From: Gammaproteobacteria bacterium
GTDB taxonomy: Bacteria; Pseudomonadota; Gammaproteobacteria; JACKNK01
Direction of reading: 5' to 3'
Assembly (NCBI GenBank): GCA_024234895.1
Contig: JACKNJ010000003.1
Location: forward strand, 62,001-126,000
Length of the DNA stretch: 64,000 nucleotides
The notes beneath the pieces were generated by a model that was given only the letters and a program-made list of their open reading frames with translations, made no database searches and was not told the DNA's origin. The position numbers were made by a program, and so were the translations under genes. Shown piece after piece: positions 35,629 to 44,553 of this stretch; position 1 is the first letter of the stretch, and the number at the start of each line of letters is the position of its first letter.

Positions 35629-36680
35629 TCGATGATCGCGACCGATTTGATCTGCGCCCAGATCGGCTTTCCGGGCTGAAGGCCGAGCAGGTGTTCGGAC
35701 CTTGCGGTTACACGCGCCACCACCGCCGTGTTGCCGATCTGAAGTCGAATCAGACGTTGGGCGGCTGACTCCTCTGCGATCTCCACGACCTCGGCCGGCA
35801 GCAGGTTGAGGATGCTGGTGCCCTCGTTGCGTTGCAGCGCGAGGCTGACGTCGCGAGCGAGTACCCGGACGCGGACCGCACTGTCTTCGGCGAGGCCGAG
35901 GTCCTTGACCCAGAACGCGCCGCCGTCGAAGACCGCTTTCGCGAGGCCCCATTCGTGGTCACGCTCGCTGATCCGGGCGTCGATCACGACGCCATGCTCG
36001 TCACCCAACGAAACGGGCAGGTCGACGCGCGACAGCACGTCCTCGATCGGTCCGCTCGCAACGGCGCGGCCGGCCTCCATCAGCACCAGGTGATCGGCGA
36101 GACGGGCGACCTCGTCGGGTGAGTGGGTCACGTACACGACCGGAATCCGCAGTTCGGCGTGCAGGCGTTCGAGGTAAGGAAGGATGGCCTGCTTGCTGCG
36201 CTGATCGAGCGCGCTCAGTGGCTCGTCCATCAGCAGCAGCTTTGGGCTGGTCAGCAGCGCGCGGGCGATGGCGACGCGCTGGCGTTCACCGCCGGAGAGG
36301 CGGTCGGTGCCGCGTTCCAGCAGGGTGCCCAGTCCCAGCCATTCAACGGCTTGATCGAGGGTGATACGGCGTTGATCCGCGGGAATGCGTTGGAACCCGA
36401 ACAGCAGGTTGCCGCGCACGTCGAGATGCGGGAACAGGCTGGCTTCCTGAAACACGTAGCCGATCGGGCGCTGGTGCGTCGGCAGTGATGTCCAGTCGGC
36501 ATCGTCGACATGCAGTTCGCCGGCGTTTGCCTGCAAGCCGGCGAGACAGCGCAGCGCGGTGGTCTTGCCGCAGCCGGACGGACCGAACAGCGCGCTGACG
36601 CCGCTGGCGGGGAGATCGAGCGCGAGATCGATAGTGAAGTCGCCGATCCGCGCGTGGAATCGCGCCTTGATGCCGCTCAT
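35625..36680 (-). CDS. modC: Molybdate ABC transporter ATP-binding protein
   Basis: A 351-residue ABC ATPase powering molybdate import. Walker A is GPSGCGKTT (about 33-41), the signature is LSGGERQRVAIARALL, Walker B is LLLMDEPLSALD, and the switch His is in VTHSPDEVARL. The C-terminal 60-70 residues form a MOP oxyanion-binding domain (starting near NLLPAEVVEI), the hallmark of ModC. It overlaps modB by 4 bases. The stop lies in a palindromic repeat. Confidence 0.93.
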   Translation of the reverse strand: MSGIKARFHARIGDFTIDLALDLPASGVSALFGPSGCGKTTALRCLAGLQANAGELHVDDADWTSLPTHQRPIGYVFQEASLFPHLDVRGNLLFGFQRIPADQRRITLDQAVEWLGLGTLLERGTDRLSGGERQRVAIARALLTSPKLLLMDEPLSALDQRSKQAILPYLERLHAELRIPVVYVTHSPDEVARLADHLVLMEAGRAVASGPIEDVLSRVDLPVSLGDEHGVVIDARISERDHEWGLAKAVFDGGAFWVKDLGLAEDSAVRVRVLARDVSLALQRNEGTSILNLLPAEVVEIAEESAAQRLIRLQIGNTAVVARVTARSEHLLGLQPGKPIWAQIKSVAIIE

Positions 36681-37348
36681 CGGTCCGGCTTGCCGCGGGC
36701 GTTGAGCAGGTAGACCGTGAGCACGACCACGAACGCGAACAGCAGCATGCCCGCCGAGAGCAGATGGGCCTGCCCGTATTCGAGCGTCTCGACGTGGTCA
36801 TAGATCGCAATCGACAGCACCCGCGTCTCGCCCGGAATGTTGCCGCCGATCATCAGCACCACGCCGAACTCGCCGACGGTGTGCGCGAACGCCAGCACGG
36901 CGGCGGTCAGGAAACCCGGGCGCGCCATTGGCACGACCACGTTGAAGAAGGTGTCCCACCGCGAGGCACGCAGCGTTGCCGCGACTTCCAGCGGGCGGTC
37001 GCCGATCGCCTCGAAAGCGTTCTGCAATGGCTGCACGACGAAGGGCAGTGAATACACCATCGAGCCGATCACCAGGCCGGCGAAAGTGAACGCCAGCGTG
37101 CCGAGGTCGAGAGCCGTGGTCAGTGCGCCGACCGGGCCGTTCGGCCCGAGCAGCACGAGCAGATAGAAACCGAGCACGGTCGGCGGCAGCACCAGCGGCA
37201 ACGCGACCACGGCGGCGACCGGCTGCTTCAGCCAATGCCGGGTGCGCGCCAGCCACCAGGCCAGCGGCGTGCCGAGAACGAGCAGCAGCGCGGTGGTCAC
37301 GGCGGCCAGCTTCATGGTCAGCAGGACGGGCTGCCAATCGATGCCCAA
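36677..37348 (-). CDS. modB: Molybdate ABC transporter permease
   Basis: A 223-residue inner-membrane permease with about five helices and the ModB motifs PLVLPPTVLGFYLLVLLG and the EAA-like loop RASRWDTFFNVVVPMARPGFLTA. It works with ModC and a periplasmic ModA. No modA is in the window, so the binding protein must be encoded elsewhere. Molybdate supply fits the molybdoenzyme NasA encoded 8 kb away. Confidence 0.93.
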   Translation of the reverse strand: MGIDWQPVLLTMKLAAVTTALLLVLGTPLAWWLARTRHWLKQPVAAVVALPLVLPPTVLGFYLLVLLGPNGPVGALTTALDLGTLAFTFAGLVIGSMVYSLPFVVQPLQNAFEAIGDRPLEVAATLRASRWDTFFNVVVPMARPGFLTAAVLAFAHTVGEFGVVLMIGGNIPGETRVLSIAIYDHVETLEYGQAHLLSAGMLLFAFVVVLTVYLLNARGKPDR

Positions 37349-37841
37349 AACAGCCTCCGCGGGGTGGTATGTGAACGATCGTGACTGTCAGATCCGGCAC
37401 CGCTTGCGAAGCCGGATGCCGGTCATCATAGCCAGTGATGGGTCTAAGCAATTGTTGGCTGGGAGAAATGTGTTCGGCGGGTTCCGGAAGGGCCGCTGTC
37501 AAGCATTCTTTCGCAGGGATTCGACCTTGTCGGGCGCGCTGGGCGGGGTGTAAAGTCGCGCCCGGTTCCCGCTCAAAAAATTCTTAGATAAGCGTCTCAG
37601 ATTTGTCGCGCAACGTCTCGAATTTGCTCTACTTTTATAAGCGCTTATAGAGTGTTTCGCGGCAGCGAACCCTTGCGAGTCAGGGTGTCGCAAGGCGGCT
37701 TGTAGGGTGTTTTTGGCGGGCTGAATTCAGCGTGCCCGGACCCTCCGGCGGACAGTACCGGGAGGGGCTGCGGGCAACGCGCCAATGAACGTACAGACGA
37801 CGGCGATCCATCGCCGTGCGGACTATGGGGATGCAAACCCG
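37349..37841. other. 493-bp divergent intergenic region (modB / RND-ParA operon)
   Basis: The left part has a GCCGGATGCCGG-type short dyad near 37410 and no convincing ModE box. The right part is AT-rich compared with its surroundings and carries the promoter elements listed separately. No open frame with coding character is seen. Confidence 0.6.
37593..37652 (+). promoter_or_regulatory. Promoter/operator region of the RND-ParA-dynamin operon
   Basis: Two direct repeats, CGTCTCAGATTTG (37593-37605) and CGTCTCGAATTTG (37614-37626), are spaced 21 bp apart, i.e. two helical turns. They are followed by TTGCTC-N16-TATAGA as a possible -35/-10. The -10 overlaps a perfect palindrome TATAAGCGCTTATA (37636-37649). 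The arrangement fits one factor binding tandem repeats upstream and a repressor site on the -10. The factors are unknown. Confidence 0.5.
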
Positions 37842-39209
37842 ATGTCGAAACGAATCCATTTCATGATGCGGGCCCTGCCTCTGGCGATCGCGATTGCGCT
37901 GCCGCAGTGGTCGGTGGCCGATCAGACCTTCTCCGGCGGCGGCTCCGGCGGCAACGTGATCGTCGCGCAGAGTGCGCGCGTCGGGACCAGCGTGTCGCTG
38001 GGCGGGACGGTGGTCCCGTACCGCGAGGTGACGCTGTCCGCGCAGGTGCCCGGGCGCATCGACTTCCTCTCCGGCGAGGAGGGCGACCGCTTCGAGGAGG
38101 GCGCGCTGCTGGTCAAGGTGAACGATGACGAGCTGCGGGCGAACCGCTCGGCCGCCGAGGCCGAATTGCAGGCCGCCTACGCGGCGATGCGCAACGCGGA
38201 CATCCAGTACAACCGCGAACTCTATGCGCCCGATTCGATCAGCAAGGCGCCGGGCGGCATGGGGCTGCCGTCGATGTTCGACCAGTTCTTCACCAAGCCG
38301 CTGTCGAACATGACCGGCAACAGCAAGCCGTATCTGGAGCGCCACGCGGACCTGGTCAATCAGGGCACGCAGATCGATCAGGCGCGCACCAGCATCCTGC
38401 GCGCGCAGTCGCAGATTCAGGCGATCGACACCAAGATTCGCGACTCGCGCGCGGTCGCGCCGTTCGACGGCGTCATCGCCAAGAAGATGGTCGAGGTCGG
38501 TGATTCGGTGCAGCCGGGTCAGCCGCTGGTCAAGTTTGCCGACCTTCAGTATTTGCAGGTGGAAGTCGATGTGCCGGCCCGCCTGATGCCGGGGCTGCGC
38601 AAGGGCATGATCGTTCCCGCCAAGCTGGACGTGGGTGACCGCCAGGTGAAGGTGCGCGTCGCGCAGATCTTCCCGATCGCGGATTCGCAGCGGCACACCG
38701 TGACCGTCAAGCTCGACCTGCCGACTGGTGCGCCCGCCGCGCCGGGCATGTACGCGAACGTGATGATCCCGGACGTCAACGCGCCGGCTCGCGACACGGT
38801 CGTGATCCCGAACTCGGCGGTGCAGTGGCAGGGCAGCCTGCCGGCGGTCAAGGTGCTGAACAGCAAGGGCGAGCCGGAACTCCGCCTGGTGCGCGTCGGC
38901 GAGCAGGTCGACCGCGACCACATCACCATCCTTTCCGGTTTGCAGCCGAACGAGCGCATCGTCGATCGCCCGCAGGGCACCTCGTCGAGCACCTCCGGAA
39001 GCAGTGCCTGGACCACGCCGAGCAACCCGGCCCCGAGTTACGGCGCCAGTCCGCTCGGTGGCGGAAATCCGTCGGGTGGCGGCAACAACAACAGCGGCCT
39101 GCCGCCGTACAGCACCAACCCGTCTTATGGCGGTGGCGGCTACGACCCCGGCTATGACCAGGGCGGTGGCAGCTACGGCAACAGTCCGCAGTATTACGTG
39201 CCCCGCTGA
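37842..39209 (+). CDS. RND efflux adaptor with Gly/Ser/Tyr-rich tail
   Basis: A 455-residue exported adaptor, paralogue of the one at 7.7 kb. A signal peptide (about 1-27, ending SVA) is followed by lipoyl halves (GGTVVPYREVTLSAQVPGRI; APFDGVIAKKMVEVGDSVQPGQPL), a coiled-coil hairpin with an insert (about 125-165), and the beta-barrel domain. From about residue 375 the protein ends in a low-complexity tail rich in Gly, Ser, Pro, Asn and Tyr (SGGGNNNSG, GGGYDPGYDQGGG) absent from the paralogue. ATG 37842 was chosen over 37785 because the signal peptide starts there. First gene of the probable operon. Confidence 0.88.
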   Translation: MSKRIHFMMRALPLAIAIALPQWSVADQTFSGGGSGGNVIVAQSARVGTSVSLGGTVVPYREVTLSAQVPGRIDFLSGEEGDRFEEGALLVKVNDDELRANRSAAEAELQAAYAAMRNADIQYNRELYAPDSISKAPGGMGLPSMFDQFFTKPLSNMTGNSKPYLERHADLVNQGTQIDQARTSILRAQSQIQAIDTKIRDSRAVAPFDGVIAKKMVEVGDSVQPGQPLVKFADLQYLQVEVDVPARLMPGLRKGMIVPAKLDVGDRQVKVRVAQIFPIADSQRHTVTVKLDLPTGAPAAPGMYANVMIPDVNAPARDTVVIPNSAVQWQGSLPAVKVLNSKGEPELRLVRVGEQVDRDHITILSGLQPNERIVDRPQGTSSSTSGSSAWTTPSNPAPSYGASPLGGGNPSGGGNNNSGLPPYSTNPSYGGGGYDPGYDQGGGSYGNSPQYYVPR

Positions 39210-39227
39210 GGGCCGGCACAGACAGAT

Positions 39228-39302
39228 GTAGGAGCGGCTTCAGCCGCGAACGGCAGCCAGGCATCAGCCCGCTAGTCCGGTCGCGGCTGATGCCGCTCCT
39301 AC
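39228..39302. repeat. REP-like palindrome, GTAGGAGCGGC family
   Basis: A full copy within the 124-base gap between adaptor and permease genes, so it would be transcribed as a hairpin inside the operon. Confidence 0.9.
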
Positions 39303-39333
39303 GGTTGGATACTCAAGAGGCCTCGCGAGCAGA

Positions 39334-42300
39334 ATGAGCGAAGAGCACAAGAGCCAGACTCACGGTCCGGTACACGAAGAGGCGCACGGCCTCGGCATCG
39401 CGGGCGGCATGGCCCGTTTCTTCATCCAGTCGCCGCTGTCGCCGGTCCTGTTCCTGGCGATGCTGGCGCTCGGCATCCTCGGCCTGATCGTCACGCCGCG
39501 TCAGGAAGACCCGCAGATATCGGTGCCGATGGTCGACATCTTCGTCGGCTATCCGGGTGCCTCGGCCCAGCAGGTTGCGCGTCTGGCGATCGATCCGCTG
39601 CAGCGGATGATGAGCGAGATTCCGAAGATCGAGCACGTCTACGCGGCGGCGATGCGCGATCAGGGCATCGTCACCGTGCAGTTCGAGGTCGGCGAGCAGC
39701 TCGGCCCCTCACTGGTCAAGGTGCACGACAAGATCCAGTCGAACCTGGACAGGATTCCGCCCGGCGTGCAGCCGCCGCTGGTGCGCCCGAAGGGTATCGA
39801 CGACGTGCCGGCGGTGACCCTGACCATGTGGTCGCCGGATGTCGACGACGGCGCCCTGCGCATGCTCGCGCTCGACATCCTGCAGCGCCTCAAGGAAATC
39901 CCGGACACCGGCACCGGCTTCATCGTCGGCGGTCGCTCCGAGCAGATTCGCGTGGAAGTGATGCCGGAGCGTCTGTCCGGTTTCGGCATCAGCCTCGATC
40001 AGGTCGCGCAGACCATCCAGACCGCGAATTCCGAGGTGCAGGCCGGCATGGTCGAGGCCAACGGCCTGGATTTCACGGTCTACTCGGGTTCCTTCCTGCG
40101 CTCCGCCGAGGACGTCTCGCGGCTGGTCGTCGGCACCCGCAACAACTCGCCGGTCTACGTGCGCGACATCGCCAACGTGGTCGAAGGCCCGGAAGAGCCG
40201 CGCCAGCTGGTCAGCTATTACACCGGTCCGGCCTATGACGGCGCGGAGCACGTCGTTGCCAAGGGCCAGCCGGCGGTCACGGTCGCGATCGCCAAGAAGG
40301 AAGGCAGCAACGGCGTGACCGTCGCCGAGGCGGTGGTGCGCAAGGTCGAGGCGCTCAAGGGCCGCCTGATCCCGCCCAACGTGCATGTCGAGATCACCCG
40401 CGATTACGGCAAGACCGCGAACGCCAAGGTCAACGAGCTGATCTTCAAGCTGTTCGTCGCCACCGGTGTGGTCACGCTGCTGGTGGTGTTCGCGCTCGGC
40501 GTGCGTCCGGCGGTGGTGGTCACGCTGGTCATTCCGGTGGTCATCTTGGTGACCGTGTTCGCGGCCTTCCTGATGGGCTACACGATCGATCGCGTATCGC
40601 TGTTCGCGCTGATCTTCGCGATCGGCATCCTCGTCGACGACGCGATCGTCGTGGTCGAGAACATCTACCGCCGCTGGCTGATGCGCGGCGAGACCGACGT
40701 GCCGACCGCCGTCGACGCGGTCCGCGAGGTCGGCAACCCGACCATCCTCGCGACCTTCACCGTCATCGCCGCGCTGCTGCCGATGGGTTTCGTCAGCGGC
40801 ATGATGGGCCCGTACATGGAGCCGATCCCGGCGCTGGGTTCGGTGGCCATGCTGGTGTCGCTGATCGCCGCCTTCGCGTTCACCCCGTATCTGGTGCTGT
40901 GGCTCAAGCCCAGCCTGTCCGCGCTGCACGCCGCCGGGCAGAAGGAACACAAGGAACAGGCCCGCATCGGGCGTCTGTTCGACAGGCTGCTCGTCCCGCT
41001 GATCGAGAGCCGCACCAAGGGCAAGATCTTCCTGATCAGCCTGATCGTGATCTTTTTCGCGGCCTGCGCGTTGATCTACACCACGGCCGTGACCGTGAAG
41101 ATGCTGCCCTATGACAACAAGCCGGAATTCAGCGTGGTGCTGGACATGCCGGAGGGCACCGCGCTGCCGGTGACCGCGAACGCGGTCAAGCAGATGGCCA
41201 ACGTGATGCGCGAGGTGCCCGAGGTGACCGCGTTGCAGACCTATGTCGGCACCGCGCAGCCGTTCGATTTCAACGGCATGGTCCGCCACTACTACCTGCG
41301 CGAGAAGCCCTGGCAGGCCGAACTGCATGTGCAGCTGGTCGACAAGCACGAGCGCGACATCACCTCGCATCAGCTGGCGCTGAAGGCGCGCGAGATGCTC
41401 AAGCCGATCGCCGATCAGTTCGGCGCGACCATGACCGTGGTCGAGATGCCGCCGGGGCCGCCGGTGTTGCAGGCCGTGGTTGCCGAGGTCTACGGCCCGG
41501 ACGCGCGTACCCGCCGGCAGGTCGCCGCCGATCTGACCCGCGTCATGCACGAGACCCCGTCGATGGCCGACGTCGACAACTACCTGCAGGGCCAGTACGA
41601 CGTCTGGCGCTTCGAGGTCGACACCGAGAAGGCGGTGCGTCGCGGCATATCGGTCGACGCCATCAACCGTAACCTGACCATGGCGATGGGCGGCTACCAG
41701 GCCGGCGACGTCAAGAAGGGCACGGTGCTGGAGCCGACCTACATCGTGATCCAGATCCCGCTGGCGATCCGCGCGCAGATCGCGCGCCTGTCCGATCTGC
41801 CGGTCATGGCCGGCGATGGCACCACGGTGCCGCTGGCGGAACTCGGCCGTTTCGTGCGCGCGCCGCAGGATCAGCCGATCTATTACAAGGACGTGCGCCC
41901 GGTCGAATACGTGGTCGGCGACGTGGTCGGTCGCCTCGCGGCACCGATCTACGGCATGTTCGACATCGAGGATCGCCTCGCCGAGATCAACTACACGACC
42001 CCGGACGGCGTGCCGCTGGAAGGTCTGTATACCGGTCCGCCCGAGGACGACGCGGTCAGCGCGTTCGAATGGGCTGGCGAGTGGACGGTCACCTACGAGA
42101 CCTTCCGCGACATGGGCATCGCCTTCGGCGCGGCGCTGATTCTGATCTACATCCTGGTCATCTGGGAGTTCGGCAACTTCATGGTGCCGCTGGTCATCAT
42201 GGCGCCGATCCCGCTGACCCTGATCGGCATCGTGCCGGGCCACTGGATCCTCGGTGCCGAGTTCACCGCGACCTCGATGATCGGCTTCATCGCGCTGGCC

Positions 42301-43146
42301 GGCATCATCGTGCGCAACTCGATCCTGCTGGTCGATTTCACCGTCCACCAGATCCGCGAGGGCATGGATGTGCGCCACGCCGTGGTCAGCGCCTGCGGCG
42401 CGCGCACGCGGCCTATACTCATCACGGCTTTCGCACTGGTTGGCGGTTCGTCGGTGATCCTGTTCGACCCGATCTTCCAGGGCATGGCCGTTTCCCTGCT
42501 GTTCGGGGTCCTGGTGTCCACGGTGCTCACGTTGATCGTGATCCCGCTGGGTTGCATCTCCGCTGCCGACTCGATGCGCGCCATCGCGTTCGCCGGCCTG
42601 GATCTCGCCGAGCAGGCCCAGCATCACGAACAGATGACCCATGCGCATGCCGCGCCAGCAGGAGCTTCGACGCGACCGGTGGTGGAAAACAAGAACAGCA
42701 AGTCGTCCGGTGACGGTCCGCTCATGATGGTGTTCTACGCCGTCAGGGGGATTCTGTTGCTGATCGGCAGCGCCCTGATCGGCAAGTTCAAGGGGCTGTT
42801 CAGGAAGAAGCCGAAGGCCCCGGCGGTGAAGCCGACCGTCGAGCCCGAGCCGGCGCCGCGCGCCTCGGTCGAACTGGAGACCCGCACGGCGGCTCGCCGT
42901 GAGCCTGCGCCAGAGCCGCGCAAGGCCGAACCTGCGCCGCGTCCGGCGCCGGCGCCCGCGCCAGCGAGCCCCGCGATGCGTTCGGCGCGGCGCGATGACG
43001 TCGTGATCGAGGACGACGAGGTCATGGCGGCGATCGTCGAAGTGGAGATCGAAACCGCCGATGTCGGTGGCGACGACGACGATCTGCCACGTTCGAGCCG
43101 CGGTGCGCCGAAGCGTCGCGGCATCCGCTTGAAGAAGCCCAGATAG
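39334..43146 (+). CDS. RND-family permease with extra C-terminal membrane segment and tail
   Basis: A 1270-residue protein. Residues 1-1085 are a complete AcrB-type permease, closely related to the one at 4.3 kb (PRQEDPQISVPMVD; ILVDDAIVVVENIYRRWLMRG; GIIVRNSILLVDF). About 185 extra residues follow: a His/Ala-rich linker, an added hydrophobic helix (about 1130-1152, VFYAVRGILLLIGSALIGKF), a basic stop (KFKGLFRKKPK), a Pro/Ala/Glu-rich stretch (1160-1215), an acidic patch (EDDEV...GGDDDD) and a basic end. An odd number of helices would place this tail in the periplasm or, if the twelfth core helix ends inside, across the membrane. A docking role for the ParA or GTPase encoded downstream is a guess. 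Confidence 0.9.
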   Translation: MSEEHKSQTHGPVHEEAHGLGIAGGMARFFIQSPLSPVLFLAMLALGILGLIVTPRQEDPQISVPMVDIFVGYPGASAQQVARLAIDPLQRMMSEIPKIEHVYAAAMRDQGIVTVQFEVGEQLGPSLVKVHDKIQSNLDRIPPGVQPPLVRPKGIDDVPAVTLTMWSPDVDDGALRMLALDILQRLKEIPDTGTGFIVGGRSEQIRVEVMPERLSGFGISLDQVAQTIQTANSEVQAGMVEANGLDFTVYSGSFLRSAEDVSRLVVGTRNNSPVYVRDIANVVEGPEEPRQLVSYYTGPAYDGAEHVVAKGQPAVTVAIAKKEGSNGVTVAEAVVRKVEALKGRLIPPNVHVEITRDYGKTANAKVNELIFKLFVATGVVTLLVVFALGVRPAVVVTLVIPVVILVTVFAAFLMGYTIDRVSLFALIFAIGILVDDAIVVVENIYRRWLMRGETDVPTAVDAVREVGNPTILATFTVIAALLPMGFVSGMMGPYMEPIPALGSVAMLVSLIAAFAFTPYLVLWLKPSLSALHAAGQKEHKEQARIGRLFDRLLVPLIESRTKGKIFLISLIVIFFAACALIYTTAVTVKMLPYDNKPEFSVVLDMPEGTALPVTANAVKQMANVMREVPEVTALQTYVGTAQPFDFNGMVRHYYLREKPWQAELHVQLVDKHERDITSHQLALKAREMLKPIADQFGATMTVVEMPPGPPVLQAVVAEVYGPDARTRRQVAADLTRVMHETPSMADVDNYLQGQYDVWRFEVDTEKAVRRGISVDAINRNLTMAMGGYQAGDVKKGTVLEPTYIVIQIPLAIRAQIARLSDLPVMAGDGTTVPLAELGRFVRAPQDQPIYYKDVRPVEYVVGDVVGRLAAPIYGMFDIEDRLAEINYTTPDGVPLEGLYTGPPEDDAVSAFEWAGEWTVTYETFRDMGIAFGAALILIYILVIWEFGNFMVPLVIMAPIPLTLIGIVPGHWILGAEFTATSMIGFIALAGIIVRNSILLVDFTVHQIREGMDVRHAVVSACGARTRPILITAFALVGGSSVILFDPIFQGMAVSLLFGVLVSTVLTLIVIPLGCISAADSMRAIAFAGLDLAEQAQHHEQMTHAHAAPAGASTRPVVENKNSKSSGDGPLMMVFYAVRGILLLIGSALIGKFKGLFRKKPKAPAVKPTVEPEPAPRASVELETRTAARREPAPEPRKAEPAPRPAPAPAPASPAMRSARRDDVVIEDDEVMAAIVEVEIETADVGGDDDDLPRSSRGAPKRRGIRLKKPR

Positions 43147-43154
43147 GGACGTGC

Positions 43155-43727
43155 GTGGCCGCCTTCCGACTGTCTCCCGCGACCCGTCGCCCGCGCCAGG
43201 GTGTGCTGGTGCTGGTTGCGGCCCTGGCGGTCGTCGGGCTGTCGACTGAACCGGCCGGTGCCAGCGACTTCGCGATGGCCACTGGCGAGAGTCTGCAATG
43301 GACACCGGACGGGGCCGGACATTTCCGCCCGATGGAACTGGATCCGCGTGACCCGACCGGCAACCCCTGGCTGTTCGGTGAGCAGTTTCGCGAACCCGAA
43401 TCAACGCGCCTGCCCTGGGCCCGCTATCCGGCGACCAGCCAGAGTGTCAGCGAACGTTTCGAGCCCCGTCCGTGGGGCGAGCAGGGGCGTCGCGATCGTT
43501 ATCGCGACGATGGCGAGCGCGAACGTCTGCGCAATCTGTCCACGCCGACGCCCACTCCTGCCCGTCGCGGTGACGGCGGCCTCGAAACCCGCCAGCGGCA
43601 GTTTGATCTGACGCCACGCCCTGCGACGCTGACCCGCCCGCTTTCCGCCGGAGCCGACTACGCTGTGAAGCCAGCGCCGGACACACGGAACACCGCAGGT
43701 TGGGGGTACGACGCCCGCCCCTGGTGA
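43155..43727 (+). CDS. Exported Arg/Pro-rich hypothetical protein
   Basis: A 190-residue protein starting with GTG 8 bases after the permease stop, with AGGG upstream. A signal peptide or anchor occupies about 15-36 (GVLVLVAALAVVGLS). The remainder is polar and low in order: PWLFGEQFREPES, many Arg (RRDRYRDDGERERLR), TPTPTPARR, and a WGYDARPW end. No known domain recognised. Codon use resembles its neighbours, so it looks like a real gene. Its place directly behind the permease suggests an accessory envelope subunit. Confidence 0.7.
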   Translation: MAAFRLSPATRRPRQGVLVLVAALAVVGLSTEPAGASDFAMATGESLQWTPDGAGHFRPMELDPRDPTGNPWLFGEQFREPESTRLPWARYPATSQSVSERFEPRPWGEQGRRDRYRDDGERERLRNLSTPTPTPARRGDGGLETRQRQFDLTPRPATLTRPLSAGADYAVKPAPDTRNTAGWGYDARPW

Positions 43728-43791
43728 TCGACTCGCCCCGATCGAACGTTCCCCGGCCTGATCAGAACAAGAACACGATAAGAGGCCCACG

Positions 43792-44553
43792 ATGCGAACC
43801 TTCCCTGGCAAGACCGTCACCGTGCTGCTGGCGGCGTGCGCTCTGCTGGCGAGCCATGGCGTTGCGGCCCGGGCCGACTTCTCCGCTGACACCACGATGA
43901 CCAGTGCGCAAGGCCAGACCATGTCCGGTCGCATGGTGGTCAGCAAGGGACGCGTGCGGCTCGAATATGAGGTGAAGGGTCAGACCGTGGTGCAGATCAA
44001 CGATCCGGCCAACCAGAAGATCTGGATGCTGTTCCCGGCCCGCAAGCAGTTCACCGTGCGCGATGCGCCGCCCGGGGCACTCACGAGCGGGCTGGGTGCG
44101 AGCGCCAGGGAGAACCCCTGCGAGGAGTTGACGGGCGCGGAGTGCACCGATCTCGGCGACGACGAGATTCATGGCCGTGCCGCGCGCAAATGGATGGTGC
44201 GGATGAGCCGCATGGGCCAGACCATGACGATGACGCAGTGGACGGACAAGGCGCGCGGATTCCCGCTGCGTCAGGACTTCGGCGGTGGGGCCGGCGCGGA
44301 ACTGGTTCTGATCGGTGAAGAGGAAATCGATGGCCGTCCGGTCGAGAAATGGCGGCTGACCATGCAGCGGGGAGATGCCAGCCGTGTTGACGAGCAATGG
44401 TTCGACCCCGAACTCGGCACCACCATCCGCGAGCACAAACACGACGGCAGTACCCGCGCCCTGACCCGCATCCGGGTCGGTGATCAGGACGAAACCCTGT
44501 TCCAGATTCCGAGCGGCTACCACCAGCTCGATGCCGATGCGGGGGCGTACTGA
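43792..44553 (+). CDS. Exported DUF4412-like lipid/envelope protein
   Basis: A 253-residue exported protein with a signal peptide (about 1-28, ending ARA). The mature part is beta-rich: FSADTTMTSAQGQTMSGRMVVSKGRVRLEYEV, then NQKIWMLFPARKQF and EIHGRAARKWMVRM. That pattern is like DUF4412 proteins and, loosely, the LolA/outer-membrane lipoprotein-sorting fold. A homologous half-repeat seems present (EEIDGRPVEKWRLTM). Two Cys (in ENPCEE and AECTDL) may pair. A periplasmic carrier role would suit an RND exporter operon but is unproven. Its stop overlaps the parA start by one base. Confidence 0.65.
   Translation: MRTFPGKTVTVLLAACALLASHGVAARADFSADTTMTSAQGQTMSGRMVVSKGRVRLEYEVKGQTVVQINDPANQKIWMLFPARKQFTVRDAPPGALTSGLGASARENPCEELTGAECTDLGDDEIHGRAARKWMVRMSRMGQTMTMTQWTDKARGFPLRQDFGGGAGAELVLIGEEEIDGRPVEKWRLTMQRGDASRVDEQWFDPELGTTIREHKHDGSTRALTRIRVGDQDETLFQIPSGYHQLDADAGAY

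Noticed and set aside
39709..43404. Antisense open frame of 1231 codons opposite the RND permease
   Set aside because: Composition (HDDRDR-type repeats) is that of a shadow frame; the sense strand encodes a complete RND protein.
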